From positions 124,001 through 188,000 of the forward strand of contig JAMLHW010000003.1 in the NCBI GenBank assembly GCA_023954475.1: a stretch of 64,000 nt of DNA, given 5' to 3'. Below the pieces are notes generated by a model. It was not told where the DNA came from, searched no databases, and saw only the letters and a program-made list of their open reading frames with translations. A program made the translations under genes and the position numbers. How positions within the stretch are numbered: the stretch's first letter is position 1; each line of letters starts with the position of its first letter. Shown here piece by piece: positions 8,810 through 18,328 of the stretch. Source of the DNA: Anaerolineae bacterium (GTDB lineage: Bacteria > Chloroflexota > Anaerolineae > Promineifilales > Promineifilaceae).

Positions 8810-8857
8810 ATGAATTCTGGTCAAGAACTGCGCTTCTACAGCTACTTAAGCCATTAA
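8810..8857 (+). CDS. Possible 15-residue microprotein
   Basis: A short frame encoding MNSGQELRFYSYLSH starts at ATG 8810, seven bases after a textbook AAGGAG (8798-8803), directly downstream of the 35-base hairpin. The pairing of a strong ribosome-binding site with a very short frame is unusual. It could be a real small protein or a leader peptide whose structural gene was lost. Nothing on the same strand follows: the next gene is encoded on the opposite strand and its stop lies 21 bases away. I recognise no family. Confidence 0.3.
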   Translation: MNSGQELRFYSYLSH

Positions 8858-8877
8858 TTCCATATCAACAGCACTGC

Positions 8878-9261
8878 TTACAGCAAAACCGGATGCAAAA
8901 TGTCTATCTCCTGGATGAGATGCGGCGTATTGATATGCTTCAACAAATACCGCTTCGCACCTGCCTGTAAAATCAAATCCCGTTCTACTTCATCGATAAA
9001 GGGCGACAATACAATGACATCGACACCGGTATGCACCACTTGTTGGATGTCGTAGAGACTGCTGCTTAGCTTAACGCCATGCGTTGTGTGCAGACCGTAC
9101 AAAACAATATCGGGCTGAGTTTGACGAATCTGGCGCAGCAAGGATGGGACGTCGGCTACCGCGCCGACTATTTGATAATAGTCAACTGATTGCAATCGTT
9201 TTGCCAGTGCTTTGCGCACTTCGGCATGCCGATCCATGATCAGGATTTTCGTTTCACTCAT
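8878..9261 (-). CDS. Degenerate (pseudo-)receiver domain protein
   Basis: A stand-alone CheY-like domain of about 127 residues. The fold is recognisable from TKILIMDRHAEVRKAL, QPDIVLYGLHTTHG, VDVIVLSPF and AKRYLLKHINTPHLIQEI. The phospho-accepting Asp is replaced: the usual LMD reads LYG. One of the paired acidic residues is also changed (MDRH for VDDH), while the conserved Ser and Lys remain. It is therefore unlikely to be phosphorylated in the normal way. The start is ATG 9261, although GTG 9303 is in frame. It lies beside the IS630 remnant. Confidence 0.75.
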   Translation of the reverse strand: MSETKILIMDRHAEVRKALAKRLQSVDYYQIVGAVADVPSLLRQIRQTQPDIVLYGLHTTHGVKLSSSLYDIQQVVHTGVDVIVLSPFIDEVERDLILQAGAKRYLLKHINTPHLIQEIDILHPVLL

Positions 9262-9438
9262 GACCAATGCAATGCTTGTAGGAGCATAACCGATCTGGTA
9301 CACAAGGCCTCGTTTGCGTTGATGCGTTTGTGAAAGCCGATCTGGTTACACAGTTATTTGTTACGCGTTTAGTATAGGTGAGACAGCGGCCCACTATTAG
9401 TGACAAACGTCATGTATTTGCGATTATTCGTCACTGAG

Positions 9439-10684
9439 TACTCAGTAACATAAATGACCTAAACATTCACGGTTTCCGAAGTTGGTGAATAAGCAAACTT
9501 GGAATTCGCATCATTAACAACTGTATATCGAGAATTTAGCTTTTGGCGACATACGGCTATGGAGAATTGCCAATTGATTTTGATACCTTTGCGCATCCGC
9601 TCAGCAATCAAGGCTAACAGTTCGGTTGACAATTCCTCGATCGTGGGGATACGCCGATTCAGGCAGAGTCGAGTCAAAGCCGAGAACTCAATTTCAATCA
9701 TATTGAGCCAACTGGCCGACTTGGGCGTATACCAGAATTCAAATCGTTGCCCTAAAGCAAAGGCTTCATCAGCCGGCAAATACTTGTAAAAAGAGGCAAT
9801 CGTATGTGTGTTGAGGTTATCGAGAACCAGGCAAATCTTGTCAGCCTCAGGATAAGCCTGTGACAAGCGTTCAACCCAAAAATGGTGAACTCTTTGCCTG
9901 TGCGCTGAGGATATCATCTCAGCTACTCGTTTGGCCAAATCAAGGTTCAATCGCTGCCAGAAGAACACAGAACCATTCTTTTCATAGGCATAATGCTCTT
10001 TGCGGATTTGACCGGTTTGCATAGCTATTGGTTCAACGGCGTCACCGATCAGAAAACAAGGACGTTCATCAAAGCAGACGACAGGACGCTGGATTGGAGT
10101 TGGGCATACAACCAGAGGATACGTTCCATTGCTGCGAGAAAAGCATGCGTCATTTTGCCGATTACCCACTGTCGCTTCAAGTGGGCTTGAGTTCGTTTTT
10201 TTGAGAATGCGTCGAATTTCGAAAGTGTGGGAAATGGTGTCAATATACTCAGTTCAACCACTTTTTCGGCCAAAAAACGCAGGCTCCACTGGCTATATCC
10301 TTCTGGAGCGTCGCTGCAAAGCCCAGGGCTGTGATTTGGGCTGGGTAATCCCCATCAATCTCTTTGGGACGACCGGGACGGGGTTTATCGGTTAAGAATT
10401 CCAGCCCATTTCTCATATTTTTAGGCCCAGAGTCGATGCGGTTTGTATCATCACACCGACGATTTGAGCCACCTTTGTAAAGGTGCTTCCTCGATCTAGT
10501 TCGAGGAGAGCTACAGCTCACGTTTATACATTTTGGCAGATAAACTGCCTTTGCTGATTAAGTTTTTCCAGATAAGTGCGATCATTATCGCTTAGGGTGA
10601 CATGTTGTTTTTGCATAGTATCCGTTAGCTTATCTGCTTTTTTAAGGATTCAAGAGATTTTCATATCTTTTCTGTTACAGAGTA
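9439..10684 (-). mobile_element. IS630-family insertion sequence, decayed
   Basis: An element of about 1.24 kb bounded by TA dinucleotides (9439-9440 and 10683-10684), as expected for IS630/Tc1-type insertion into TA. Terminal inverted repeats begin CTCAGTAACA (9441-9450) on the left and CTCTGTAACA (complement of 10673-10682) on the right, and pairing continues inward with AAA and GA matches. The internal transposase is broken by several frameshifts. There are no TCGGCCGA motifs inside. Confidence 0.8.
9459..10616 (-). pseudogene. IS630-family transposase, frameshifted
   Basis: The reading is spread over at least four frames. It begins MQKQHVTLSDNDRTYLEKL at 10616 and hits a stop within 31 codons. 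It then resumes with the linker KPRPGRPKEIDGDYPAQI, then HLKRQWVIGKMTHAFLAAME, and finally the DDE core in one long frame (VVCFDERPCFLIGD, CLVLDNLNTHTIASFYKYLP, YTPKSASWLNMIEIEFSA). The catalytic Asp-Asp-Glu positions are still present, but no single product can be made. Confidence 0.88.
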
Positions 10685-10755
10685 CTGAGTGGTGATGGGG
10701 AAATAAAGACTGCTGCTGTTTGCAATAATGACAACAGTCTCAAAAGACATGCAGG

Positions 10756-12291
10756 TTAGTCGTTCGCTGGATGAACGGGTAGTCGCATAATGATGATTGT
10801 GCCGCTTCCCGGTGTTGATCGCAGCACAAAGCGCCCGCCTAATTCTTCAGCACGCGCTTCCATATTGGCCAATCCATGTCCAATACGCCGTGAATTGTCG
10901 TTGATATCGAATCCGCGCCCGTCGTCTCGAATAGAGAAAACGATATGTTTGCTGTCGGATGTAATTTCTACTTCGACCTGAGATGCTTTGGCATGGCGGG
11001 CTATGTTTGCCAGTGCTTCCTGGGTGGTCAGATAGACGGCATGGGCGACGACGGGAGACATTGACGCTAAATCGGCCGAATTGATGTTCAGTTCCACCGG
11101 TACCAATGTGTTTGCTTGAAACTCACGTACCAGTTGTGCCAATCCCAATGCCAAATCGCCGCGAAAACGGCGTGGGCGCAAATCCATGATGAAATTGCGG
11201 ATGTCTTTAATCGAATCATTGAGGCCGTTGACCGCCATGTCCAGCAACCGCTGTGCTTCATCAGCCCCTTCCGGCAGTACCAGCTTCGTCGATTCGAGCA
11301 CCAGCCCCATGGCATAAATCGATTGGATGATGCCGTCGTGCAGATCCATGCCGATCCGTGTTCGTTCGTCGAGTACGGCCAATTGCTCAACTTGCTCGTA
11401 TAATTTGGCGTTTTGCAGGGCGACTGAGGCATGCGCGGCGAACATCATGACCAACTCAGCATCGTCGGCCGAAAATGCGTCTGCATCCATCTTGTCGGTG
11501 AAATACAATCGGCCGATAATGCGGTCGCCGGCTACAATGGGCGCACCAAGAAAACTCTTCATCGGCGGGTGATTAAGCGGAAACCCAACCGAACGCGGAT
11601 CTTCAGCAATATTGTCAATTCGTATTGGCTGATCAGATTGTGTCACTACCCCCAACAACCCTAATCCATGCGGCAGGTGCGGAATCAACGCGACATCATC
11701 ACGATGCATGCCGCTGATGACAAACGCATCCAAATAACCATCCACATTGGGAATACCGAGCGCAGCATAGCGCGCCCCGATTAGCTCACGTGCCGAATCG
11801 ACGATCTGCTGCAACACCTTGTCCAACGACAATTCACTGCTAATTGCAACGGTCGCGTTGCTCAACGCCGTCAATTGGCGCATACGCTGCTGCGAAATCC
11901 TGGATTCCTGGCGTTCCGCAATCACCAGCGACTCATTCTGTAGTGCCGTAGCGGTTAAATCGGCAATAACAGCGGCAATGTGGCGATCGTTCTCGGCGAA
12001 CTGAGTGCTACCTTGTTTGTCAATCAGATATAGTGTTCCCAACGACTGCTCATTCACACCGATATCAATAGACAATGTATCATCCACCAAAAGATGAGTG
12101 GGAATATGGCCGCTGTGAATGAAGAAATGCTCTAGTTCAGCTTGACGATGTGTTTCTATAACGACATAGCGCGTGCCGGTTAAGCTGCGGCAGCCGTCCG
12201 CCAGTGTTTGCAGAGTAGTCGTGATGTCCCCACCGTGAGCGACGACTTCTGTTAACTGCCTCAATGCAGCAAGGAATGTTGTTTCTGTCAT
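10756..12291 (-). CDS. GAF-domain sensor histidine kinase (HisKA_3 type)
   Basis: A 511-residue soluble kinase without membrane segments. Two GAF-like domains (about 1-115 and 145-300) are followed by a HisKA_3 dimerisation domain with the phospho-accepting His in DLHDGIIQSIYAMGL, and a HATPase with N box QEALANIARHAKA, G1 DDGRGF and G2 GHGLANMEARAEELGG. This is the NarX/DesK/LiaS class that pairs with LuxR-type regulators, and such a regulator gene lies 122 bases upstream in the same direction. There is no clear ribosome-binding site before ATG 12291. Confidence 0.93.
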   Translation of the reverse strand: MTETTFLAALRQLTEVVAHGGDITTTLQTLADGCRSLTGTRYVVIETHRQAELEHFFIHSGHIPTHLLVDDTLSIDIGVNEQSLGTLYLIDKQGSTQFAENDRHIAAVIADLTATALQNESLVIAERQESRISQQRMRQLTALSNATVAISSELSLDKVLQQIVDSARELIGARYAALGIPNVDGYLDAFVISGMHRDDVALIPHLPHGLGLLGVVTQSDQPIRIDNIAEDPRSVGFPLNHPPMKSFLGAPIVAGDRIIGRLYFTDKMDADAFSADDAELVMMFAAHASVALQNAKLYEQVEQLAVLDERTRIGMDLHDGIIQSIYAMGLVLESTKLVLPEGADEAQRLLDMAVNGLNDSIKDIRNFIMDLRPRRFRGDLALGLAQLVREFQANTLVPVELNINSADLASMSPVVAHAVYLTTQEALANIARHAKASQVEVEITSDSKHIVFSIRDDGRGFDINDNSRRIGHGLANMEARAEELGGRFVLRSTPGSGTIIIMRLPVHPAND

Positions 12292-12413
12292 ATGTGTTTT
12301 GATAGATTGTGACGGGTCAAGCCCAGACGTTCAGCAAGCTGGGACTGGCGCATGAGCTAGCGATCGGCCGCTCTTTAATGCTATTCAAGGTGATTTGTTC
12401 TTGTAACCGGTGG

Positions 12414-13067
12414 CTAAATGTGCTCACGAAGGTGGTGTTTGATGGCGTAAGCGGCAGCTTCTGCGCGATTCGATACGTGCAGCTTGGACAAGACACTACT
12501 GACGTAGTTGCGAACCGTTCCTTCACTGAGATACAACTGCGTGGCGATTTCGCGGTTAGTCCGTCCTTCAGCAATTAGTGCCAGAACCTGCTTTTCTTGG
12601 GCGGTCAGGTCATTAAATGCGGCCGATTCTTCTTTCTCAATCGAGCGGCGCACTTCGTCGAAGACGTGTTGCATCAACGTTGGATCAAGTGTCGCTTCAC
12701 CGCGAGCGACGTTTTCAATCGCCCGTATGAGTTCGCCACTGCCAACCTGTTTGAGAACGTAACCAACAGCACCCGCCCGAATCGCGGCGAATAGAAGCTC
12801 ATCCTCGGCGTATGAGGTGAGCATGAGGACTTTGGTATTAGGCAGAGCCTTTTTGATTTGGTGACAGGCATCGATGCCGCTTCCACCGGCCAGACGAATG
12901 TCCATAAGGACAATATCCGGCTCATGGGCGATTGCTTTGCTGACAGCTTCTTGCTCAGACGCCGCTTCACCGATGACGGAGAAATGGGGGTGTCTTTCCA
13001 GCAGTGCTTTGGTACCGAGGCGGACAACTTCATGGTCATCGACTAGCAATAAACGTACTGTTGACAT
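12414..13067 (-). CDS. NarL/LuxR-family response regulator
   Basis: 217 residues: a receiver domain with VDDH acidic pair, phospho-accepting Asp in [15 protein letters not shown] and Lys in GYVLKQV, then a LuxR helix-turn-helix ([37 protein letters not shown]). It is the evident partner of the kinase encoded just downstream. ATG 13067 is preceded at seven bases by TATACT with no ribosome-binding site, which suggests a leaderless transcript. The frame is open 29 codons further up, but those residues are not conserved. Confidence 0.93.
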   Translation of the reverse strand: MSTVRLLLVDDHEVVRLGTKALLERHPHFSVIGEAASEQEAVSKAIAHEPDIVLMDIRLAGGSGIDACHQIKKALPNTKVLMLTSYAEDELLFAAIRAGAVGYVLKQVGSGELIRAIENVARGEATLDPTLMQHVFDEVRRSIEKEESAAFNDLTAQEKQVLALIAEGRTNREIATQLYLSEGTVRNYVSSVLSKLHVSNRAEAAAYAIKHHLREHI

Positions 13068-13234
13068 GGTTTTAAGTATACCGTGAATCGAGCAGGATTG
13101 AAAAGGAGTAGTCCGGGTAGATGAATGCGGTGCTACGGTTTTCAGGTAATGCAAAGATGGACAAGGTGTACGGCCTGGTCAAAGATTGGGTTGCTTTCGG
13201 CCGAAAAATCATGCTTTACTGCCCACATCACGGC

Positions 13235-13525
13235 CTAGTACAAGCGCTCCATGTGTTGTGCCAGATCAATATCACGTGTGCTGATCGCATTGCCGAGATC
13301 GTGTGTTACCAGATCGACTGTGACGCGGTTGTAGACATTGGCCCACTCAGGGTGGTGGTCTATTTTGTCGGCGAAGATGCCTACGCTGACCATCCAGCCG
13401 AGTGCTGTGGCAAAACTGTCGAATTTGAATTGCTTGTGCAGCTTGCCGTCCTTGACGTGCCAGCCAGGCAATTCGGTCAGTGCATCGTCAATTTCAGCTT
13501 GTGTCAGTTTATGTCTCGAACTCAT
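13235..13525 (-). CDS. Pterin-4a-carbinolamine dehydratase
   Basis: A 96-residue protein of the 4a-hydroxytetrahydrobiopterin dehydratase family (PhhB/DCoH). It carries the family signature DKIDHHPEWANVYNRV, the N-terminal ALTELPGWHV and the late THDLGNAISTRDIDLA. It normally recycles the pterin cofactor of aromatic amino-acid hydroxylases, but no hydroxylase gene is visible here. GGAGAC lies before ATG 13525. The neighbour upstream on the same strand is the GNAT gene, whose stop is 44 bases away. Confidence 0.93.
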   Translation of the reverse strand: MSSRHKLTQAEIDDALTELPGWHVKDGKLHKQFKFDSFATALGWMVSVGIFADKIDHHPEWANVYNRVTVDLVTHDLGNAISTRDIDLAQHMERLY

Positions 13526-13569
13526 GGGCTTTGTCTCCGGATATGTCTTTTGTGTTTTGGCGATGCGAG

Positions 13570-14454
13570 TTACAGTTGTCTTGCCCAGATGGGGTAGCGT
13601 TGTCCGGTCGGCCGAAATCCGAACTTATGATACAGTGTTTGGGATGGTAGATTGCCGATTTGCGTGTTCAGGCTGATGAAACGATAGCCACTATGTTGTA
13701 GCTGTGTGAATGCGGAGTTTAAAAGTGCCGTGCCTACACCCTGGCCCTGAACGTCGGGATGGACCGTGATGCGTACAAGATGGGCGCTGCGCGAGTCGGA
13801 GCGTGTACTGTATTGAAATGCCACGATGCGATTGTCTATTTCGGCGACGTCAAAACGCAGCGATTGGTGCCAGCCCAGACGCAATCCATCGGCACTGTGT
13901 CGCCAGATGGGATCAAACGCAATGGCTTCGAGGGTCGCAAGCTTCGGGAAATCAGCCAATTCAACCGGCCGAATGCGGATGTTTCGTGCCGTCCCGTTCA
14001 GCGTAATCAGTTTGGTTGCGGCATAGGTTTCGATTTCATCAACTTGCTCGAAAGCGGAGTGGGGTAATTGTGCATTGACCCATTCGGCCGAACTCAGCCA
14101 TGCCAATTGAGACACCGCCTGCTCACGCAAAGCTGTCACCACATTTTCCAGCAACAGACCAAAAACACCCCCCAACTGACTCTCCGTAGATAAAGCCGCC
14201 AGCCGCACCCAGGCTGTCGGCAATGGGTCTGCCGCAGCACCTAAACACGCATCAATTACCCCATGCTGTGATGTGTGTACGAGGAATCCCGGTGTACCGA
14301 TCCAATCCACCGGCATGCGCCAATCAGCATGCAAATGCAGGTAGCAGGCACTCTGGAGTAGGCGTGTGATTACTCCGGAATCAGCGGTGGCTGCAGGGCG
14401 CAAGTTGGATGCTGTGTTTGCGATTTCCACAACCGTATTGTACACTACGCGCAC
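13570..14454 (-). CDS. GNAT family N-acetyltransferase
   Basis: About 294 residues. The C-terminal half is a clear GNAT fold with acetyl-CoA loop [19 protein letters not shown] and the late motif [14 protein letters not shown]. The N-terminal half (about 15-150) looks like a second, degenerate GNAT-like domain without the Q/RxxGxG/A loop. The substrate is unknown. The start is uncertain: GTG 14454 gives the longest product, but GTG codons further in are possible. It is divergent from recA, and the start regions nearly overlap. Confidence 0.8.
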   Translation of the reverse strand: MRVVYNTVVEIANTASNLRPAATADSGVITRLLQSACYLHLHADWRMPVDWIGTPGFLVHTSQHGVIDACLGAAADPLPTAWVRLAALSTESQLGGVFGLLLENVVTALREQAVSQLAWLSSAEWVNAQLPHSAFEQVDEIETYAATKLITLNGTARNIRIRPVELADFPKLATLEAIAFDPIWRHSADGLRLGWHQSLRFDVAEIDNRIVAFQYSTRSDSRSAHLVRITVHPDVQGQGVGTALLNSAFTQLQHSGYRFISLNTQIGNLPSQTLYHKFGFRPTGQRYPIWARQL

Positions 14455-14485
14455 TCTTTTATCCTATTTGGCGACCGGAACTCAT

Positions 14486-15520
14486 ATGGCAGCAAAAAGC
14501 CAAAAAACAGGGCGCGAACACACTCTCGAAAACACTCTTGCCAATATTCAAAAACGATTTGGTGATGGTGCGATCATGAAGTTGGGTGACGCAACACATC
14601 TGCAAGTTGACGTCATCCCCACCGGATCACTGTCACTGGATATTGCATTGGGAGTAGGGGGTTTACCCCGAGGCCGTGTGATCGAAATCTATGGTCCTGA
14701 ATCGTCAGGCAAGACCACGATTTGCCAGCACGTAATCGCCGAAGCACAAGCTCGCGGTGGCATCTGTGCCTTCATTGACATGGAACATGCCCTCGATCCC
14801 GGTTATGCTGCGCAGTGCGGCGTTGATGTCAACAACTTGTATGTATCACAACCGGATACGGGTGAACAGGCACTGGAGATAGCCGATGCGTTGGTTCGCT
14901 CCGGCACAATGGATGTTGTTGTCATTGACTCGGTAGCTGCGCTTGTACCACAGCGTGAAATAGAAGGTGAGATGGGTGATTCGCACGTCGGATTGCAGGC
15001 GCGATTGATGTCGCAGGCGCTGCGCAAGATGTCCGGTGTCATCAAACAGACCAATACACTGGTTATTTTCACCAATCAACTGCGCTCCAAGATCGGTGTT
15101 ATGTTCGGGAGTCCGGAAACGACGACTGGCGGCAACGCACTTAAATTTTACGCTTCCGTGAGATTAGATATTCGCCGGATTCAGGCGATTAAGGCTGGTG
15201 GAGAGATTCTCGGCAATCGCACACGCATCAAGGTCAAGAAAAACAAAGTTGCGCCACCTTTTACGGAATGTGAATTCGATATCATGTATAATGAAGGCGT
15301 ATCGAAAAGTGGTGATGTCCTTGATTTGGCCGTGAATTATGATCTGATCGATAAGCGCGGCGCGTATTATCGGTATGATGAGTTGTTACTGGGACAGGGC
15401 CGCGAAAATGCAAAGGAATACCTGCGTGAGAATCCGGCGTTGTTGGTAGAGATCGAGAATCGGATTCGTGAAAAAGCAGGCCTGCCGTACGTCATTGTGG
15501 AAGATGACGAAGAAGAGTAA
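14486..15520 (+). CDS. recA: Recombinase RecA
   Basis: 344 residues, full length. RecA promotes strand exchange in homologous repair and activates LexA cleavage. Visible features are Walker [10 protein letters not shown], the Walker [13 protein letters not shown] region, the DNA-binding loop [20 protein letters not shown] and an acidic tail ending EDDEEE. ATG 14486 ([20 protein letters not shown]) is the conserved start; the frame is open upstream but overlaps the divergent GNAT gene. I could not identify a LexA box. recX follows after a structured 0.5 kb gap. Confidence 0.98.
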   Translation: MAAKSQKTGREHTLENTLANIQKRFGDGAIMKLGDATHLQVDVIPTGSLSLDIALGVGGLPRGRVIEIYGPESSGKTTICQHVIAEAQARGGICAFIDMEHALDPGYAAQCGVDVNNLYVSQPDTGEQALEIADALVRSGTMDVVVIDSVAALVPQREIEGEMGDSHVGLQARLMSQALRKMSGVIKQTNTLVIFTNQLRSKIGVMFGSPETTTGGNALKFYASVRLDIRRIQAIKAGGEILGNRTRIKVKKNKVAPPFTECEFDIMYNEGVSKSGDVLDLAVNYDLIDKRGAYYRYDELLLGQGRENAKEYLRENPALLVEIENRIREKAGLPYVIVEDDEEE

Positions 15521-16037
15521 TATTCAGGATTGTCCAATCGGCCGAATTGGATACTATCATTCATCGTTTATTTGATTGAAAAGCGATTCATCGGCTTACA
15601 AATCGCTCAGTGTGGAAGACAACGTGGCGCATCGGGTCGCCACAACAGGCAACAACCCGATTTTGCTACGACCTAACGTTACACGAAACATGCAGCATTG
15701 GGCAGCAGTCAATCATAAGTAAGGCAAATGACTGCGTGTCCTGAAATGAGTTTATCCGCTCTACAAGTCTGGTTAATGACACTTATGATAACTCAGAACC
15801 AGTGCAACAGAGGACGAGGATAGCTTCTTGACCCAGGCCCTCAACCCGTTCAGCGATGTCAATGACATCGGTTCTGAATTGGTGCTAAACAGATTTGTTG
15901 ACAAAGGCAACCGAGGAAAGGAAGCAGTACAACATATCGGGATGCACACACATAACCAGAATTATGTGTGTTGACTGCTAGAAAGGTAGGCGGTTCCTCA
16001 TTTGGAGCCGGTTGCCTCATAGGTGTAATGTACAAAG
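15521..16037 (+). other. Structured non-coding region, candidate small RNA
   Basis: There is no credible protein gene here, but the density of secondary structure is unusual. Seen directly: an H-type pseudoknot (stem GTGGCG 15624-15629 with CGCCAC 15638-15643, whose loop ATCGGGT 15631-15637 pairs with ACCCGAT 15655-15661); GCAGTCA...TGACTGC around 15705-15745; the near-perfect palindrome CGATGTCA-A-TGACATCG (15854-15870); a 10-bp hairpin ACACACATAA/TTATGTGTGT near 15950; and GGTTCC/GGAGCC near 15993. The region ends in an intrinsic terminator. It does not match tmRNA, RNase P or SRP RNA in my reading. Confidence 0.45.
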
Positions 16038-16069
16038 GCCGTGGCAAAATTATTTTGCTGCGGCTTTTT
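16038..16069 (+). terminator. Intrinsic terminator immediately before recX
   Basis: GCCG-TG-GCAAAA pairs with TTTTGC-TG-CGGC around a three-base loop, the two middle positions being G-U pairs, and is followed by TTTTT (16065-16069). The recX ATG is only nine bases further. It either ends an RNA made from the preceding gap or acts as an attenuator for recX. Confidence 0.75.
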
Positions 16070-16077
16070 ATTTTGTG

Positions 16078-16731
16078 ATGCCGACAATTACCGCGCTAAA
16101 ACAACAACAGCGCAACGAACAGCGTATCAGCGTTTTTATAGACGGCGCGTTTGCGTTTGGTCTGCCGGAACCGGTTGCTCGCGATTTATTGCTGGGGCAA
16201 GAGTTATCGGCCGAATCGATTGCGGAATTACAGCGACAGGCCGATATCCATGCTGCTTTAGAGCATGCCTATCGGTTACTTGCAAACAGACCCCGCAGTT
16301 CGGCCGAAATCCGGCGCGCATTACAAAAAAAAACATATGCACCGGAAACGATCGACGCTATATTGACACAATTACATACAAAAAATTATCTTAACGATCG
16401 TGCGTTTGCCGACTACTGGGTTGAGCAACGCAATACCTTTCGCCCACGCAGTCAGCTTGCACTGCGACATGAATTAGGACAAAAGGGCGTCGCTAGAGAG
16501 ATCATCGAAGCAGCACTCGAAAACGTCGAAGAAGAAGAAGCTGCCCGCACTGTAGCTGGCAAACGGTTAGCAAAGTGGGCAAACCTGACCGAACATGAAT
16601 TTCGCACCAAAGTCTGGCGTTTCTTACAAGGACGCGGATTTGGATTTGACGTAATTCGCACTGTCACCGATGAACTCTGGCAAGCATTACAAACCGAACA
16701 CTTGAATGATCAAGGAGATGACACATGGTAG
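16078..16731 (+). CDS. recX: Regulatory protein RecX
   Basis: 217 residues, small helical repeat protein that binds and modulates RecA filaments. The typical motif runs are YRLLANRPRSSAEIRRAL, LNDRAFADYWVEQR and FLQGRGFGFDVI. ATG 16078 is chosen because earlier in-frame codons fall in the terminator hairpin; no ribosome-binding site precedes it. The stop overlaps the rny start (ATGGTAG, 16725-16731). It sits near recA, as is common, but is separated from it by a terminator. Confidence 0.92.
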   Translation: MPTITALKQQQRNEQRISVFIDGAFAFGLPEPVARDLLLGQELSAESIAELQRQADIHAALEHAYRLLANRPRSSAEIRRALQKKTYAPETIDAILTQLHTKNYLNDRAFADYWVEQRNTFRPRSQLALRHELGQKGVAREIIEAALENVEEEEAARTVAGKRLAKWANLTEHEFRTKVWRFLQGRGFGFDVIRTVTDELWQALQTEHLNDQGDDTW

Positions 16732-18263
16732 TCTATCTACTTCTGGGGATAGTTGTCGGTGCCGCCATCGGATTCGGCATCGGATACTATCTCTGGAAAA
16801 CTCGTTGGAAGCCGGATCAGGAAGCGGCACATGCCCAGCTAACAGCTGATCTGAATAAACGGCGCGAAATGGCTGAGCGTGAACTTGAAGTCATTTTGAA
16901 TTCAGCCCGTGAGGATGCAAAACAGATTCGTGCAGACGGTGAACGCGTCATTGAGCGGCGTTTGGACGACCTGGCACGAGCAGAAGAACGTCTCGACGGC
17001 ATTCGTGCCAGTCAGGACAAACAACTCAAGAAACTGGAGCGTCGCGAACAGAACATAAGCCGCCGCCAAAGCAATCTCGACAAGCGCGAAAATAGCTTGA
17101 AGGAGTTGGAAGCAGAGCGACAGGAGACTTTGCAGGCAGTAGCCGGCATGACGCAGGCCGAGGCCAAGCAAGCATTGCTCGATTCAGTAGAACAAGAAGC
17201 GCGGCACGATATGGCTCGTGTCATGCGTGAAATTGAAGAACGTGCCCGCGAAACCGCTGATGAACAAGCCCGCAAGATCATCGCCACATCGATTCAGCGC
17301 ATTGCCGGAGAGCATGTCGCTGAGACGTCGGTTGCGCTGGTTGAGATTCCCAGCGACGATATGAAAGGACGCATCATCGGCCGATCCGGACGCAATATTC
17401 GTGCATTCGAACAGGCCGCCGGTGTTGACATCGTCGTTGACGACACACCTTCCGCTGTCACCGTGTCCAGTTTCGACCCGGTACGGCGCGAAGTCGCTCG
17501 CCGCGCACTCGAAAAATTGATTATCGATGGCCGTATTCACCCTGCCCGCATTGAAAAAGTGATCAAGGATGCTGAAAAAGAAGTTGATAAAGTGATCCGC
17601 GAAGCCGGTGAAGCAGCCGCCTACGAAGCCAATGTCCATGGGCTGCACCGTGAGATCATCAAAACGTTGGGTCGCCTCAAATTCCGTACATCCTACGGCC
17701 AAAATCAATTACATCATTCAGTCGAAGCGTCCAAAATCGCCGTTATGTTGGCTGCCGAACTCGGTGCCGACATTGAGGTCGCCAAAATGGGTGGCCTATT
17801 GCACGATTTGGGCAAGGCGATTGACCATAATCAGGAAGGCACCCATGCGATGCTCGGTGCCGAGTTGGCGCGTCGTTTCAATGTGCCCTCCAAAGTAGTC
17901 AACTGCATCGCTTCGCATCACCATGAAGTTGAGCAGGAGTCGGTTGAAGCGGTGATTGTGGAAACGGCCGACGCTATTTCCGGCGCACGCCCCGGTGCGC
18001 GTCGTGAAAGCCTGGAGAACTACATCAAACGCGTGCGCACGCTGGAAGAGATCGCCGTATCTTATGACGGTGTGGACAGTGCGTACGCGTTGCAAGCCGG
18101 ACGCGAAATTCGCGTCTTGGTCAAACCCGATAAAATCGACGATCTGGCTGCGATGCGCCTGTCCAAGGAAATATCCAAGAATATTGAGGATAGCATGCAA
18201 TATCCGGGTCAGATTCAAGTGACTATCATTCGCGAAACACGCGCGGTCGGTTTTGCCAAGTAA
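16725..18263 (+). CDS. rny: Ribonuclease Y
   Basis: 512 residues. This membrane-anchored endoribonuclease starts mRNA decay. It has an N-terminal membrane helix (about 2-22), a long coiled coil (about 35-195), a KH domain with GRIIGRSGRNIRAFE, and an HD domain (HHSVEASKIAV, LLHDLGKAID, ASHHHEVE) ending with the family's DAISGARPGARRESLENYI. An AAGGAG lies before ATG 16725, inside recX, so translation is coupled. Confidence 0.97.
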   Translation: MVVYLLLGIVVGAAIGFGIGYYLWKTRWKPDQEAAHAQLTADLNKRREMAERELEVILNSAREDAKQIRADGERVIERRLDDLARAEERLDGIRASQDKQLKKLERREQNISRRQSNLDKRENSLKELEAERQETLQAVAGMTQAEAKQALLDSVEQEARHDMARVMREIEERARETADEQARKIIATSIQRIAGEHVAETSVALVEIPSDDMKGRIIGRSGRNIRAFEQAAGVDIVVDDTPSAVTVSSFDPVRREVARRALEKLIIDGRIHPARIEKVIKDAEKEVDKVIREAGEAAAYEANVHGLHREIIKTLGRLKFRTSYGQNQLHHSVEASKIAVMLAAELGADIEVAKMGGLLHDLGKAIDHNQEGTHAMLGAELARRFNVPSKVVNCIASHHHEVEQESVEAVIVETADAISGARPGARRESLENYIKRVRTLEEIAVSYDGVDSAYALQAGREIRVLVKPDKIDDLAAMRLSKEISKNIEDSMQYPGQIQVTIIRETRAVGFAK

Positions 18264-18272
18264 ACAAACCTG

Positions 18273-18302
18273 GAAACCGAGTTTTTTGAAAAACTCGGTT
18301 TC
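18273..18302 (+). terminator. 14-bp hairpin after rny
   Basis: GAAACCGAGTTTTT (18273-18286) pairs perfectly with AAAAACTCGGTTTC (18289-18302) with only two loop bases. No U-tract follows the 3' arm, so it may be a processing or pausing hairpin rather than a full terminator between rny and tpiA. Confidence 0.5.
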
Positions 18303-18328
18303 TCAAGTTGCTATTCAAGGAGTTTTTC

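Noticed and set aside
15799-15926. Strings resembling RNase P RNA (ACCAGTGCAACAGAG) and SRP RNA (GGAAAGGAAGCAG)
   Set aside because: The other universally conserved parts of RNase P RNA (GAGGAAAGTCC before it and the 3' half) and the SRP tetraloop helix are missing, so the matches are taken as chance.
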